NCBI RefSeq assembly: GCF_900114385.1
Contig: NZ_FOSW01000002.1
Location: forward strand, 62,001 to 126,000
Direction: 5' to 3'
DNA: 64,000 nt
Source: Geodermatophilus ruber
GTDB lineage: Bacteria; Actinomycetota; Actinomycetes; Mycobacteriales; Geodermatophilaceae
Below the pieces are notes generated by a model that saw only the letters and a program-made list of their open reading frames with translations, ran no database searches and was not told the origin of the DNA. Position numbers and translations under genes: made by a program. Below are positions 44,867 to 53,901 of this stretch, one piece after another (position 1 is the first letter of the stretch; every line of letters begins with the position of its first letter).

Positions 44867-46228
44867 TCAGAGCGGGACCGCGGACTCCGTCGTCGGCCGG
44901 GGGCCGGCGTCGGTGACGCCCAGGTCGTTGCCCCTGGTCTCCTTGATCGCCGAGACGGCGGCAAAGGAGATGACGGCGGTGACCATGATGTAGAAGCCGA
45001 CCGACAGCGAGCTGCCGGTGGACTGCACGAGGATCTCGCTGATCGTCGGCGCGAAGGCGCCGCCGAGGATCGCCCCGAGGGCGTACCCGATCGAGACGCC
45101 CGAGTAGCGGACCGAGACGGGGAACAGCTCCGCGTACATCGCCGACATGGGGCCGTAGGAGAGGCCCAGACCGGCGGTGAGCAGGAAGACCGCGATGCCG
45201 AAGAGCCAGATGTCGGCCGTCTCGATGAGCAGGAACATCGGGATCATCCAGACGAAGATGAGGGCGAACCCGATCTGGAACGTCCGCACCCGGCCGATCC
45301 GGTCCGACAGTGCGCCGCCGTAGAGGGTGAACACCAGCCACCCGACCGAGGCCACGACGATCGCCGCGAGCACCGGCGCGCGCTCCATGCCCAGGGCCTT
45401 GGTCGCGTAGCCGATGAAGTAGGCGATCACCAGGTACCCGGCGGCGTTGTTGGCGACGAAGACCAGTGCGGTGAGGACGACCTGCTTGGTGTTGCGGGCG
45501 AACAGGTCCCGCAGCGGCGCGGAGGACTCGCGCTTGCGCTGCAGCATCTCCTGGAAGACCGGGCTCTCCTCGACGGCGCGGCGGATGAGGTAGCCGACCA
45601 CGATCAGCACGATGGAGCCCAGGAACGGCACCCGCCAGCCCCAGGCCTGGAACTGCTCGGGGGTGGTCAGGGTGGTCATCAGCCACAGCACGCCGGTGGC
45701 GAGGATCAGGCCCAGCGGCACCCCGATCTGCGGATACGCGCCGAACAGGCCGCGGCGGCCGCGGGGGGCGTGCTCGACGGCCATCAGCGCCGCGCCGCCC
45801 CACTCGCCGCCCGCCGAGAAGCCCTGCAGGATCCGCAGCAGGATCAGCGCGATCGGCGCGGCGACCCCGATGCTCGCGTAGGTGGGCAGCAGGCCGATGA
45901 GCGCCGTGGCCACCCCCATCAGCAGCAGGGTGAGGACCAGCATCTTCTTGCGCCCCAGCCGGTCACCGAAGCGGCCGGCGACGATGGCGCCCAGGGGCCG
46001 GAACAGGAAGCTGATGCCGATGGTCGCCAGCGAGACGATCGTCGCCAGGCCCGGCCGGTCGTCGGTGAGCGGCTCGAGGAAGAGCGGGGCCAGGACCAGG
46101 CTGGCGGCCTGGGCGTAGATGAAGAAGTCGTACCACTCGATGGTCGTGCCGGCCAGCGTGCTCGCGAGGACCTTGCGCTCCTCGCGGGACAGCTTCGGGG
46201 CCGCTGCGGTGGTCGGGGGTGAGGTCAT
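44867..46228 (-). CDS. MHS-family MFS transporter (aromatic-acid or metabolite:H+ symporter)
   Basis: 453 aa from ATG 46228 with CGGAG upstream. Twelve helices; TIEWYDFFIYAQAASLV near residue 30 and GRFGDRLGRKKMLVLTLLLM are the hallmarks of the metabolite:H+ symporter family (ShiA/ProP/PcaK-like). GFSAGGEWGGAALMAVEHAP is also typical. An ATTCGATAA motif 113 bp upstream of the start is shared with the homogentisate operon, so it probably imports its substrate under the same IclR control. Confidence 0.85.
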   Translation of the reverse strand: MTSPPTTAAAPKLSREERKVLASTLAGTTIEWYDFFIYAQAASLVLAPLFLEPLTDDRPGLATIVSLATIGISFLFRPLGAIVAGRFGDRLGRKKMLVLTLLLMGVATALIGLLPTYASIGVAAPIALILLRILQGFSAGGEWGGAALMAVEHAPRGRRGLFGAYPQIGVPLGLILATGVLWLMTTLTTPEQFQAWGWRVPFLGSIVLIVVGYLIRRAVEESPVFQEMLQRKRESSAPLRDLFARNTKQVVLTALVFVANNAAGYLVIAYFIGYATKALGMERAPVLAAIVVASVGWLVFTLYGGALSDRIGRVRTFQIGFALIFVWMIPMFLLIETADIWLFGIAVFLLTAGLGLSYGPMSAMYAELFPVSVRYSGVSIGYALGAILGGAFAPTISEILVQSTGSSLSVGFYIMVTAVISFAAVSAIKETRGNDLGVTDAGPRPTTESAVPL

Positions 46229-46340
46229 CGGAACTCCGTTGCCCGGGCCGGACGACTCTCTCGGGCGTCGCGGGTCCCGTGATCTGAGCGTGGCTGTGTG
46301 GTGCCGGCGGACGTCCCGTGCTGCTCCACAGCGGTGAGCC

Positions 46341-46368
46341 ATTCGATAACAGAACAGTCCGTTCGCCT
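46341..46368 (-). promoter_or_regulatory. IclR-type operator candidate, transporter side
   Basis: ATTCGATAACAGAACAGTCC lies upstream of the MHS transporter gene (start 46228). The element ATTCGATAA and a following CCGTT occur again at 52274 upstream of the operon that includes the IclR gene. Confidence 0.5.
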
Positions 46369-46479
46369 AGCGAGTGGAACCGTATCGGACGTGTGGCGCC
46401 GACCACAACACCGGGGAATGGCGGGGAACACCGGCCAGGGCGGGCCGATGGTCAGGAAGCCCGGGTGGGGAGGCCGGGG

Positions 46480-47169
46480 TCAGCGCAGGCCGGCGGCGAC
46501 CGTCGCGGCGGCGGTCGCCACGGCGCGGCCGATCCGCTGCACGTCGGCGCTCTCGTCGACGAAGACCACGGCCAGGGCGCCGCGCGCCCCGCCGTCGGGA
46601 CCGAGCACCGGCGCGGCGATCGAGCGGACACCGGGGATCACCTCGCCGTGCGAGCGGGCCCAGCCGATCCGCCGGGCCTCCCGCAGCGCCTCCCGATCCC
46701 CGGGGGTCGCGGGCTCGGGCATGAGCAGGGCGAGGCCGGGGGCGCCCCGGTCGACCGGATGGCGGGTGCCGGGGCGGTAGACGATGTGCGCGGCGGTGTC
46801 GTGCGGCTCCACGCTGGCCACGGTGACCGCGTCGTCCCCGGTGCGGACGACGAGGAAGGCGGTCATGCCCAGCTCGGCGACCAGCGCGTGCAGCCGGGGC
46901 AGCGCGGCGGTCTGCAGGTCGCTGCGCACGCCCCGCGCCAGCCCGGCCATGCCCAGGCCGAGCCAGTAGTGCCCGGCGGCGTCGCGCTCGACGAGCCGGT
47001 GGTCCTCCAGCGTGCGCAGCAGCCGGTAGGTGATCGACCGGTGCAGGCCCAGGGCCTGGCCGATCTCCGCGATCGGCTGCGGCGTGCCGACGGCAGCCAG
47101 GTGCTCCAGGATGCGGATGCCCCGGTCCAGCGTCTGCGACTGCGGCGCGCTCCCGCCGTCCTCCGCCAT
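46480..47169 (-). CDS. IclR family transcriptional regulator
   Basis: 229 aa from ATG 47169. N-terminal winged helix with LDRGIRILEHLAAVG and AEIGQALGLHRSITYRLLRTLE, then the IclR ligand-binding domain about 80-228 (GMTAFLVVRTGDDAVTVASV, IAAPVLGPDGGARGALAVVF). It is the last gene of the homogentisate operon, 62 bp after fahA. The likely targets are this operon and the MHS transporter, given the shared motif upstream of both. Confidence 0.88.
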   Translation of the reverse strand: MAEDGGSAPQSQTLDRGIRILEHLAAVGTPQPIAEIGQALGLHRSITYRLLRTLEDHRLVERDAAGHYWLGLGMAGLARGVRSDLQTAALPRLHALVAELGMTAFLVVRTGDDAVTVASVEPHDTAAHIVYRPGTRHPVDRGAPGLALLMPEPATPGDREALREARRIGWARSHGEVIPGVRSIAAPVLGPDGGARGALAVVFVDESADVQRIGRAVATAAATVAAGLR

Positions 47170-47231
47170 GTCGCGCCCTCCCGTGCCCCCGGAGCCGGTG
47201 TCAGCGTACGGGCGGGGTGCCCGGCTCCCGG

Positions 47232-48422
47232 TCACGGCGTCGGCTCGACCCGGCCGGTCACCTCGCCGAAGGAGATCCGGGTGCCGTCCGGCCCGGGGGC
47301 GGTGGCGGAGATCGAGACGACGTCGCCGTCCTGGAGGAACGTGCGGGTGCTGCCGTCGGCGAGGGGCAGCGGCTCCTTGCCGCCCCAGGACAGCTCGATG
47401 AACGAGCCGCGCTGGTCGCGGGCCGGCCCGCTCACCGTGCCGGAGGCGAACAGGTCACCGGTGCGCAGGGAGGCGCCGTTGACGGTCATGTGCGCCAGCT
47501 GCTGGGCGGCGGTCCAGTACAGCTCGCGGAACGGCGGGCAGCTGATCAGCTCTCCGTTGAGCCGCACCTCGAGGGTGATGTCCAGGCCCCACGGGTGCGC
47601 GCCGTCGTCCAGGTAGGGCAGCGGCTGCGGGTCTCGGGCCGGCGGCGCCACCCGGGCGGACTCGAGCGCGGCCAGCGGCACCACCCACGGCGAGACCGAG
47701 GTGAGGAAGGACTTGCCCAGGAACGGCCCGAGCGGCACGTACTCCCAGGCCTGCAGGTCACGGGCGGACCAGTCGTTGACCAGGCAGACCCCGAACACGT
47801 GGTCGGCGAAGTCCTCGACCGGCACCCGGGTGCCGAGCGCGGACGGCGTGCCGACGACGAAGCCGACCTCGGCCTCGATGTCCAGCCGCTGCGAGGGCCC
47901 GAAGGTGGGTGCCTCGTCGGTGGGCGCCCTGCGCTGGCCGGCGGGGCGGACCACCGGGGTGCCCGACACCTGCACGGTGCCGGCGCGGCCGTGGTAGCCG
48001 ATCGGCAGGTGCTTCCAGTTCGGCGTCAGGGGCTCGGAGTCGGGCCGGAACATCCGGCCGAGGTTCGCCGCGTGGGTTTCAGAGCTGTAGAAGTCGACGT
48101 AGTCGGCGACCTCGACCGGCAGGTGCATGGTCACGTCGGCCCGCGGCATCAGGTGCGGCTCCACGCTGCCCCGGTGGCGCTGGTCGGTGAACCAGCGGGT
48201 CAGCTGCTGCCGCAGCGCCGCCCACGCCTGCGGACCCTGCGCCATGAAGGCGTTGAGCGAGCCGGTGGCGTGCACCGGGTCGGCTGTCGCGGCGGCCAGG
48301 TCGAGGACGGAGTCGCCGATCGCGACGCCGGTGCGCGGGGCGGTGCCGGGGGTGGAGAAGACGCCGAAGGGCAGGTTCTCCGGCCCGAATCCGGTGCCGG
48401 CGGGGAGGTCGAGCCAGCTCAT
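47232..48422 (-). CDS. fahA: fumarylacetoacetase
   Basis: 396 aa, slightly shorter than eukaryotic FAH. It splits fumarylacetoacetate into fumarate and acetoacetate. An N-terminal SH3-like part (LPAGTGFGPENLPFGVFS) and the catalytic fold with metal ligands in DFYSSETHAANLGRMFRP (Asp, His and Glu region), LDIEAEVGFVVG and CLVNDWSARDLQAWEYVPLG are seen. The start overlaps the hmgA stop by 4 bp. Confidence 0.95.
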   Translation of the reverse strand: MSWLDLPAGTGFGPENLPFGVFSTPGTAPRTGVAIGDSVLDLAAATADPVHATGSLNAFMAQGPQAWAALRQQLTRWFTDQRHRGSVEPHLMPRADVTMHLPVEVADYVDFYSSETHAANLGRMFRPDSEPLTPNWKHLPIGYHGRAGTVQVSGTPVVRPAGQRRAPTDEAPTFGPSQRLDIEAEVGFVVGTPSALGTRVPVEDFADHVFGVCLVNDWSARDLQAWEYVPLGPFLGKSFLTSVSPWVVPLAALESARVAPPARDPQPLPYLDDGAHPWGLDITLEVRLNGELISCPPFRELYWTAAQQLAHMTVNGASLRTGDLFASGTVSGPARDQRGSFIELSWGGKEPLPLADGSTRTFLQDGDVVSISATAPGPDGTRISFGEVTGRVEPTP

Positions 48423-49624
48423 GCGCCCGGCCCCCGGCCGGACCAGGACCAGGCGTAGACGCCGTCGTCCGCCGCGGTCCCGGCCTCGCCGAGGGACAGC
48501 GGGCGGAAGGTGTCGACCATGACCGCGGTCTCGTCGAAGAACTCGGCGCCCAGCGAGCGCTCCACCGCGCCCGGCTGCGGGCCGTGGGAGTGCCCGCCGG
48601 GGTGCAGGCTGATCGAGCCCTTGCCGATGCCCGAGCCCCTGCGCGCCTCGTAGTCGCCGTCGACGTAGAACATGACCTCGTCGGAGTCGACGTTGGAGTG
48701 GTAGTAGGGCACCGGCACCGCCAGCGGGTGGTAGTCGACCTTGCGGGGCACGAAGTTGCAGACGACGAAGTTCTGCCCCTCGAAGACCTGGTGCACCGGC
48801 GGTGGCTGGTGGACCCGGCCGGTGATCGGCTCGAAGTCGGTGATGTTGAAGGCGTAGGGGTAGAGGCAGCCGTCCCAGCCGACCACGTCGAAGGGGTGCT
48901 CCGGGACGACGTGGACGGTGCCCGCGAGGCCGCCGGGACCGGTGCCGCGGTGCTTGACGTAGACCTCGACGTCGCTGCCCTCGGCCAGCAGCGGCTCGGC
49001 CGGGGTGCGCAGGTCCCGCTCGCAGTAGGGGGCGTGCTCGAGGAACTGCCCGAAGCGGGACAGGTACCGCTTGGGTGGGGCGATGTGGCTGCTGGCCTCG
49101 ATGGCGTAGGTGCGCAGCGGTTCGTCGCCGGTCGGGATCCAGCGGTGGGTGGTGGCCCGCGGGAGGAGTACGTAGTCGCCCTGGCCCACCTCCAGCGCGC
49201 CGAAGACGGTCTCGACGGTGGCGGCGCCGCGCTCGACGTAGACGCACTCGTCGCCGGTCGCGTTGCGGTAGTACGGGCTGGTCAGCGACGAGACCGCGTA
49301 GGAGATGCGCACGTCGGCGTTGCCCAGCACCAGTCGCCGTCCGGTGACCGGGTCGGTGGCCTTGTGCTCCTCGCCGGGGAACAGGCCGTGCAGCCTCAGG
49401 TGCCGGGGCACCAGCGGCGTGTTCGGGGTGAGCGTCTGGTCGGGCAGCTCCCACGGCCGGGCGTCGACCAGCGCCGAGGGGATGCCCCGGTGGTAGAGCA
49501 GCGAGGAGTCCGAGGAGAACCCCTCCTCGCCCATGAGCTCCTCGGAGTACAGCCCGCCGTCGGGCCGCCGGTGCTGGGTGTGCCGCTTCGGCGGAACGCT
49601 GCCCACCTGCCGGTAGAACGCCAT
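48419..49624 (-). CDS. hmgA: homogentisate 1,2-dioxygenase
   Basis: 401 aa. It opens homogentisate to maleylacetoacetate with Fe(II). The cupin core shows PFDVVGWDGCLYPYAFNI, HQVFEGQNFVVCNFVPRKVD, YHSNVDSDEVMFYVDGDYE and ISLHPGGHSHGPQPGAVERS, which hold the His/Glu ligands. The residues FRPLSLGEAG lie near the end. It is the third gene of a run of five on the minus strand. Confidence 0.95.
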   Translation of the reverse strand: MAFYRQVGSVPPKRHTQHRRPDGGLYSEELMGEEGFSSDSSLLYHRGIPSALVDARPWELPDQTLTPNTPLVPRHLRLHGLFPGEEHKATDPVTGRRLVLGNADVRISYAVSSLTSPYYRNATGDECVYVERGAATVETVFGALEVGQGDYVLLPRATTHRWIPTGDEPLRTYAIEASSHIAPPKRYLSRFGQFLEHAPYCERDLRTPAEPLLAEGSDVEVYVKHRGTGPGGLAGTVHVVPEHPFDVVGWDGCLYPYAFNITDFEPITGRVHQPPPVHQVFEGQNFVVCNFVPRKVDYHPLAVPVPYYHSNVDSDEVMFYVDGDYEARRGSGIGKGSISLHPGGHSHGPQPGAVERSLGAEFFDETAVMVDTFRPLSLGEAGTAADDGVYAWSWSGRGPGA

Positions 49625-49640
49625 GGGGTGCCTCCTTCAG

Positions 49641-51287
49641 TTAGACGACCTGGAGGCCCTCGTGCAGGGTCCCGCCGCGCGCTTGCGAGTGGCGGGGGGC
49701 GCGGGGGTCCTGCTGGGGGCGGGCGAGCAGCCGGGCGATCGCGGGGGCGGCGTCGGCGGCGCGGGTGAGGACGGCGGCGACGTGGGCGTCCGGGCGCAGC
49801 ACCCAGAGCTCGTCGGGGCGGGCACCGAGCGCCTCGCGCAGCGTGGGCCCGGCGTCGAGGTCGCGGATCCGGTGGACCGCCACGGGCGGCCCGCCCGCCG
49901 GCCCCTCGGCGAGCGAGGGCAGCGGGGCGTCGTCCCCCACCAGCACGGTGACCCCCTCGCGGGCCAGCTGCCGCAGCCGGACGACGTCCGCCCGGCCCGG
50001 CACGGTCACCGGGCAGTCGGGCACCAGGATGCCCGGCGCGGGCACCGGCACGTCGCCGCGGGCGGGCCGCCCGGGGAACGGTCGCCGCGCGTCCGGCGTG
50101 GTCAGCGGGGAGTCGACGTACCAGAACGGCTCGGCCAGCCGGCCGGAGTCGACCTGCGCCCGGGCCTCGGGGTCGGTCGCCGCGCGCTCCAGGACGTCGA
50201 GGCGGTGGCGGGCCTCGTCTTCGTCCCGGGGGACGAGGAAGCGCATGGTGGCCCCGGTGACGGCGAGGTTCTCCAGCGCCGCGGCGTGCCGCTCGGCGTG
50301 GTAGCTGGAGAGCAGCGACTCCGGCGCCCACCCACGCAGCACGAAGGCGATCTTCCAGGCGGCGTTCTCCGCGTCGAGCACCCCGGAGTTGAGGCCGCGG
50401 GCGCCGAAGGGGGCGACCAGGTGTGCGGCGTCGCCGGCGACCAGCACGCGGCCGACCCGCATCCGGTCCACCACGCGGGAGTGGAACCGGTAGACCGACT
50501 TCCACACGATCTCGTAGGGGCGGTCGCCGATCACCTGCCGGATCCGCCGGTCGAGTCCGCCGGAGGCCTCCTCGGCGGTGAGGTCGAAGTCCGGCGGCAC
50601 CTGCCAGTCGATGCGGAAGGTGGAGTCCGGGCAGGGGTGGATGAGCACCTGCCGGCCGGGGTTCCACGCCGGGTCGAAGTAGAACCGCCGCTCGGTCTGC
50701 CAGCTGGGCAGGTCGGTGCGGATGTCGCAGATGAGGAAGTGGTCGTCGAACGTCTCGCCGTCGAAGCGCAGCCCCAGGGCCGCGCGCAGCGCGTCGCCGC
50801 GCGACCCGGGGCAGGCCACGACGTAGGAGCCGCGGAGGGTCGCGCCGTCCGCGCAGGTGACGGTGACCCCGGCCTCGTCCTGGGTGAGGCCGACCACGCG
50901 GGCGCCCCAGCGGACCTCGATCAGCGGCTCGGCGGCGATCCGCTCGTCGAGCAGCTCCTCGGTCTCGCACTGGGAGATGTTCACGAACGGCGGGAACGGT
51001 GACCGGCCGCGGTCGGCGAACCGGAAGCTGAACAGCTCCCGGTCGCGGTGGAAGGTGCGGGCGGTGGTCCAGGTGACCCCGCGCCGGGCGACCTCGGCGC
51101 CGACCCCGACGGCGTCCCAGACGTCGAGGACGTCGCGCTGCTGGCAGATCGCCTTGCTGCCGACCAGGTCCCGCGCGGGCCGGCCGTCGAGGACCGCGAC
51201 CGGCAGGCCCCAGCGGGCCAGCAGCAGCGCCGTGGTCTGGCCGACCGGGCCGCAGCCCAGGACCAGCACGGGATCGGTCGCGGTCAT
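49641..51287 (-). CDS. FAD-dependent aromatic monooxygenase (MhpA/PHBH-like)
   Basis: 548 aa from ATG 51287. FAD-binding VLVLGCGPVGQTTALLLARWG starts near residue 7; the DG motif PGSRGDALRAALG and the GDAAHLVAPFGARGLNSG motif near 300 define the class A flavin hydroxylases. A C-terminal thioredoxin-like domain, usual in phenol hydroxylase-type relatives, is suggested by VTVLVGDDAP. It sits between the MBL gene and hmgA, and probably hydroxylates a hydroxyphenylacetate or -propionate-type acid to homogentisate or a homologue. The exact substrate is inference. Confidence 0.85.
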   Translation of the reverse strand: MTATDPVLVLGCGPVGQTTALLLARWGLPVAVLDGRPARDLVGSKAICQQRDVLDVWDAVGVGAEVARRGVTWTTARTFHRDRELFSFRFADRGRSPFPPFVNISQCETEELLDERIAAEPLIEVRWGARVVGLTQDEAGVTVTCADGATLRGSYVVACPGSRGDALRAALGLRFDGETFDDHFLICDIRTDLPSWQTERRFYFDPAWNPGRQVLIHPCPDSTFRIDWQVPPDFDLTAEEASGGLDRRIRQVIGDRPYEIVWKSVYRFHSRVVDRMRVGRVLVAGDAAHLVAPFGARGLNSGVLDAENAAWKIAFVLRGWAPESLLSSYHAERHAAALENLAVTGATMRFLVPRDEDEARHRLDVLERAATDPEARAQVDSGRLAEPFWYVDSPLTTPDARRPFPGRPARGDVPVPAPGILVPDCPVTVPGRADVVRLRQLAREGVTVLVGDDAPLPSLAEGPAGGPPVAVHRIRDLDAGPTLREALGARPDELWVLRPDAHVAAVLTRAADAAPAIARLLARPQQDPRAPRHSQARGGTLHEGLQVV

Positions 51288-51292
51288 CGCGC

Positions 51293-52255
51293 TCACCCCT
51301 GCAGCTCGTCCCACACGGCGCGGTCGCGCTCGGCGGTCCAGATGACCGGGCGCTCGACACCGTCCAGCTCGTCCCACAGCCGCTGGACGTCGAAGGGCAG
51401 GCAGTGCTCGAAGATCGGCCACTGGCCGTACTTCGGGGCCAGCGCGGCGTGGGTGGCGGCGAACGCGTCCGTCAGCGTCCCGCCGGAGCGGTGCGCCTCG
51501 CCGACCGTGCGCTGCATGGTGAGCAGGAAGTCGCGGGTCTGCTCGATCGCGGCGTCCACCTGGTCGCGGCCGCGAGCGATCGCGCCCCGCCCGCCGATCA
51601 GCTGCTGCGCGCCGAGGGCCTTGACCCGGTCGAGGGTGCCGGCGGCCCAGTCGAAGTGGAACGCGTCGCCGGTGTAGAGCGCGGCCTGGGACTCCACCAG
51701 GTCGCCGGCGAAGAGGATCTCCTGCTTCGGCAGCCAGGCGACGATGTCGCCCTCGGTGTGCCCGCGGCCGAGGAACTCCAGCACCAGCTCCCCGCGGTCC
51801 CCGCCCAGCTCGATGGTCAGCCGGTCGCGAAAGGTCAGCGTTGGCCAGGTCAGGCCGGGGATGGACTCGGGCTCCTCGAACAGCCGCGGCATCCGGCCGT
51901 ACTCGCTCTCCCAGTCCTGCTGGCCGCGCTCGGCGATGAGGGCCCTCGTCTGCTCGGAGCTGACGATCACCTCGGCGTCGAACGCGCTCGCGCCCAGCAC
52001 CCGGACGGCGTGGTAGTGGGACAGCACCAGGTAGCGCACCGGCTTGTCGGTGTGCTCGCGCAACGTGGCCAGCCAGCGGCGGGCGGCGACCGGCGTGGCC
52101 AGGGCCTCGAAGCAGACGAGGAAGTCCTCGCCCTCGATCGCCCCGAGGTTGGGGTCACCCTCCGCGGTCAGCGCGTACACGCCGTCGGCGAGCACCTCGA
52201 GGGTCTGCTCCTTGACGCCCAGGTCGGCGGAGGAGGCGAACGGCTTGGCGGCCAT
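51293..52255 (-). CDS. metallo-beta-lactamase-fold protein with a reduced metal site
   Basis: 320 aa, first gene of the homogentisate operon, with GGGAGG upstream of the ATG. The fold is clear: YLVLSHYHAVRVLGASAF, FLGRGHTEGDIVAWL and ILFAGDLVESQ. However the usual HxHxDH reads HYHAVR, so the Asp and His of the second metal site are replaced by Val and Arg. It may bind one metal or none. The role is unknown; a hydrolase or isomerase acting in the pathway is possible because the operon lacks a recognisable maleylacetoacetate isomerase. Confidence 0.8.
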   Translation of the reverse strand: MAAKPFASSADLGVKEQTLEVLADGVYALTAEGDPNLGAIEGEDFLVCFEALATPVAARRWLATLREHTDKPVRYLVLSHYHAVRVLGASAFDAEVIVSSEQTRALIAERGQQDWESEYGRMPRLFEEPESIPGLTWPTLTFRDRLTIELGGDRGELVLEFLGRGHTEGDIVAWLPKQEILFAGDLVESQAALYTGDAFHFDWAAGTLDRVKALGAQQLIGGRGAIARGRDQVDAAIEQTRDFLLTMQRTVGEAHRSGGTLTDAFAATHAALAPKYGQWPIFEHCLPFDVQRLWDELDGVERPVIWTAERDRAVWDELQG

Positions 52256-52273
52256 GAGCGGCGCCCTCCCGGT

Positions 52274-52300
52274 ATTCGATAAACGAGCCGTTTGCTCTCG
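52274..52300 (-). promoter_or_regulatory. IclR-type operator candidate, operon side
   Basis: ATTCGATAAACGAGCCGTTT is 19 bp upstream of the MBL start codon, so a bound regulator would block the promoter. Shares ATTCGATAA and CCGTT with the element at 46341. Confidence 0.5.
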
Positions 52301-52503
52301 TAGCGGTTTCGAGGCTACGGGACTGTGGTGGGCGACACAAGGGTGGCGCCACCCCGGCCGTGCCGTGCGACGGGGTGCCGCGCGACGAGGGGCCGCGAGC
52401 GCCGCACCGATCCGAGCGCCTCACCCGGCCCGGAGGATGCCGCCGGCGCCGGGCCGGCGGGACGCTGGCGGCGACCGGCCGCGACGCGTGGGAGAGGGCA
52501 GCG

Positions 52504-53859
52504 ATGGCAGAGAACACGGAGCCTGGCCCGGATGCCGCACCCGCGCCGGCCGCGCAGCGGTGGCTGGCCCGGCTGGCCCTCCTCCTCGGGCTGGCCGCCG
52601 GGGTGCTGCTCGTGCTCGCCGCCCTGGGGCAGCCCGGGGTGCTGGCCGTGGGCGTGGGCGGGCTGGCGGTGATGCTCGCCGCGGTCTGGTGGTTCCTGAG
52701 CCGGCGCGGGCCGCTGCGCTGGCTGGCCGCGGCCCTGGCCCTCGCGGCGCCGGTGACGGTGATCGTCGTCTACGCCCGCCGGGACCTCGTGTGGCAGGTC
52801 GCCCTGGTCGCCGCGCTCTGGCTCGCGGCGGTCGCGGCGGCCCGGGCCGCCCTGGCCCGGGCCCGGCCTCCGGCGCGCACGCCGGAGCAACCGGCCCCTC
52901 CGCCCCGGCGGCCGTTCGTGATCATGAATCCCCGGTCCGGCGGCGGGAAGGTGGGGCGCTTCCAGCTGGCGGAGAAGGCCACCGCCCTCGGTGCGGATGT
53001 CGACCTGCTGAGCGGGCCGGGCGAGGTCGACGTGGCGGAACGGGCCCGCCGTGCCGTCGCCGACGGCGCGGACCTGCTCGGTGTCGCGGGTGGGGACGGC
53101 ACCCAGGCGCTGGTCGCGGGTGTCGCCGCCGAGCACGGGCTGCCGTTCCTGGTGATCTCCGCGGGGACCCGGAACCACTTCGCCCTGGACCTCGGGCTGG
53201 ACCGGGAACGCCCGGACCTCGGGCTGGACGCGCTCACCGACGGCGTCGAGGTGCGACTCGACCTGGGGCGGATCGATGGGCGGACGTTCGTCAACAACGC
53301 CTCCTTCGGCGCCTACGCCGAGGTGGTGCAGAGCCCCGCTTACCGGGACGACAAGCGGGGCACCACGCTGCAGCTGCTGCCCGACCTGCTCGCCGGGCAC
53401 CGGGGGCCCCGGTTGCGGGTCCGGATCGACGGCACCGAGGTGCTCGAGGCGCCGACGGCCCTGCTGGTCAGCAACAACCCGTACGGGTCCGGGGACCTCG
53501 CCGGTCTGGGCCGCCGTCCCCGGCTCGACGGCGGCGTGCTCGGCGTCGTCGTGCTCACCGTGGGCAGCGCCGCGCAGGCGGCCGGGCTGCTGCGCGGGCG
53601 GCGCGGCCCGGGCCTGCGCACCCGCACCGCGCACGAGGTGGTGGTCGAGGCCGACGCCCCGCAGATCCCGGTCGGGGTGGACGGCGAGGCGCTGCTGCTG
53701 CCCACCCCGGTGCGCTGCACCGTCGCGCCGGGTGCGCTGCGCGTGCGGCTGCCGCGGAACCGGCCCGGGATCCCGGTGCCGCGCCCGCCGCTGGACCGGG
53801 CGCTGCTGCGCCAGCAGGCTCTGGGGACGACGGCGTTCCGGGATCGGCCGGGTGGGTAG
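52504..53859 (+). CDS. diacylglycerol kinase-like lipid kinase with N-terminal membrane domain
   Basis: 451 aa from ATG 52504 with GGAGAGGG upstream. Residues about 20-120 hold four hydrophobic helices. Residues about 138-440 are a DAGK catalytic domain: VIMNPRSGGGKVGRF, the nucleotide motif VAGGDGTQALVAGVA, FLVISAGTRNHFALDLGL and VNNASFGAYAEVV. It probably phosphorylates a membrane lipid (diacylglycerol or a long-chain base analogue). The next gene starts 43 bp after it. Confidence 0.85.
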   Translation: MAENTEPGPDAAPAPAAQRWLARLALLLGLAAGVLLVLAALGQPGVLAVGVGGLAVMLAAVWWFLSRRGPLRWLAAALALAAPVTVIVVYARRDLVWQVALVAALWLAAVAAARAALARARPPARTPEQPAPPPRRPFVIMNPRSGGGKVGRFQLAEKATALGADVDLLSGPGEVDVAERARRAVADGADLLGVAGGDGTQALVAGVAAEHGLPFLVISAGTRNHFALDLGLDRERPDLGLDALTDGVEVRLDLGRIDGRTFVNNASFGAYAEVVQSPAYRDDKRGTTLQLLPDLLAGHRGPRLRVRIDGTEVLEAPTALLVSNNPYGSGDLAGLGRRPRLDGGVLGVVVLTVGSAAQAAGLLRGRRGPGLRTRTAHEVVVEADAPQIPVGVDGEALLLPTPVRCTVAPGALRVRLPRNRPGIPVPRPPLDRALLRQQALGTTAFRDRPGG

Positions 53860-53901
53860 GGCACCGTCGATCTGCTGTTGCGCGATCCCCGGGAGGCCTC
53901 C

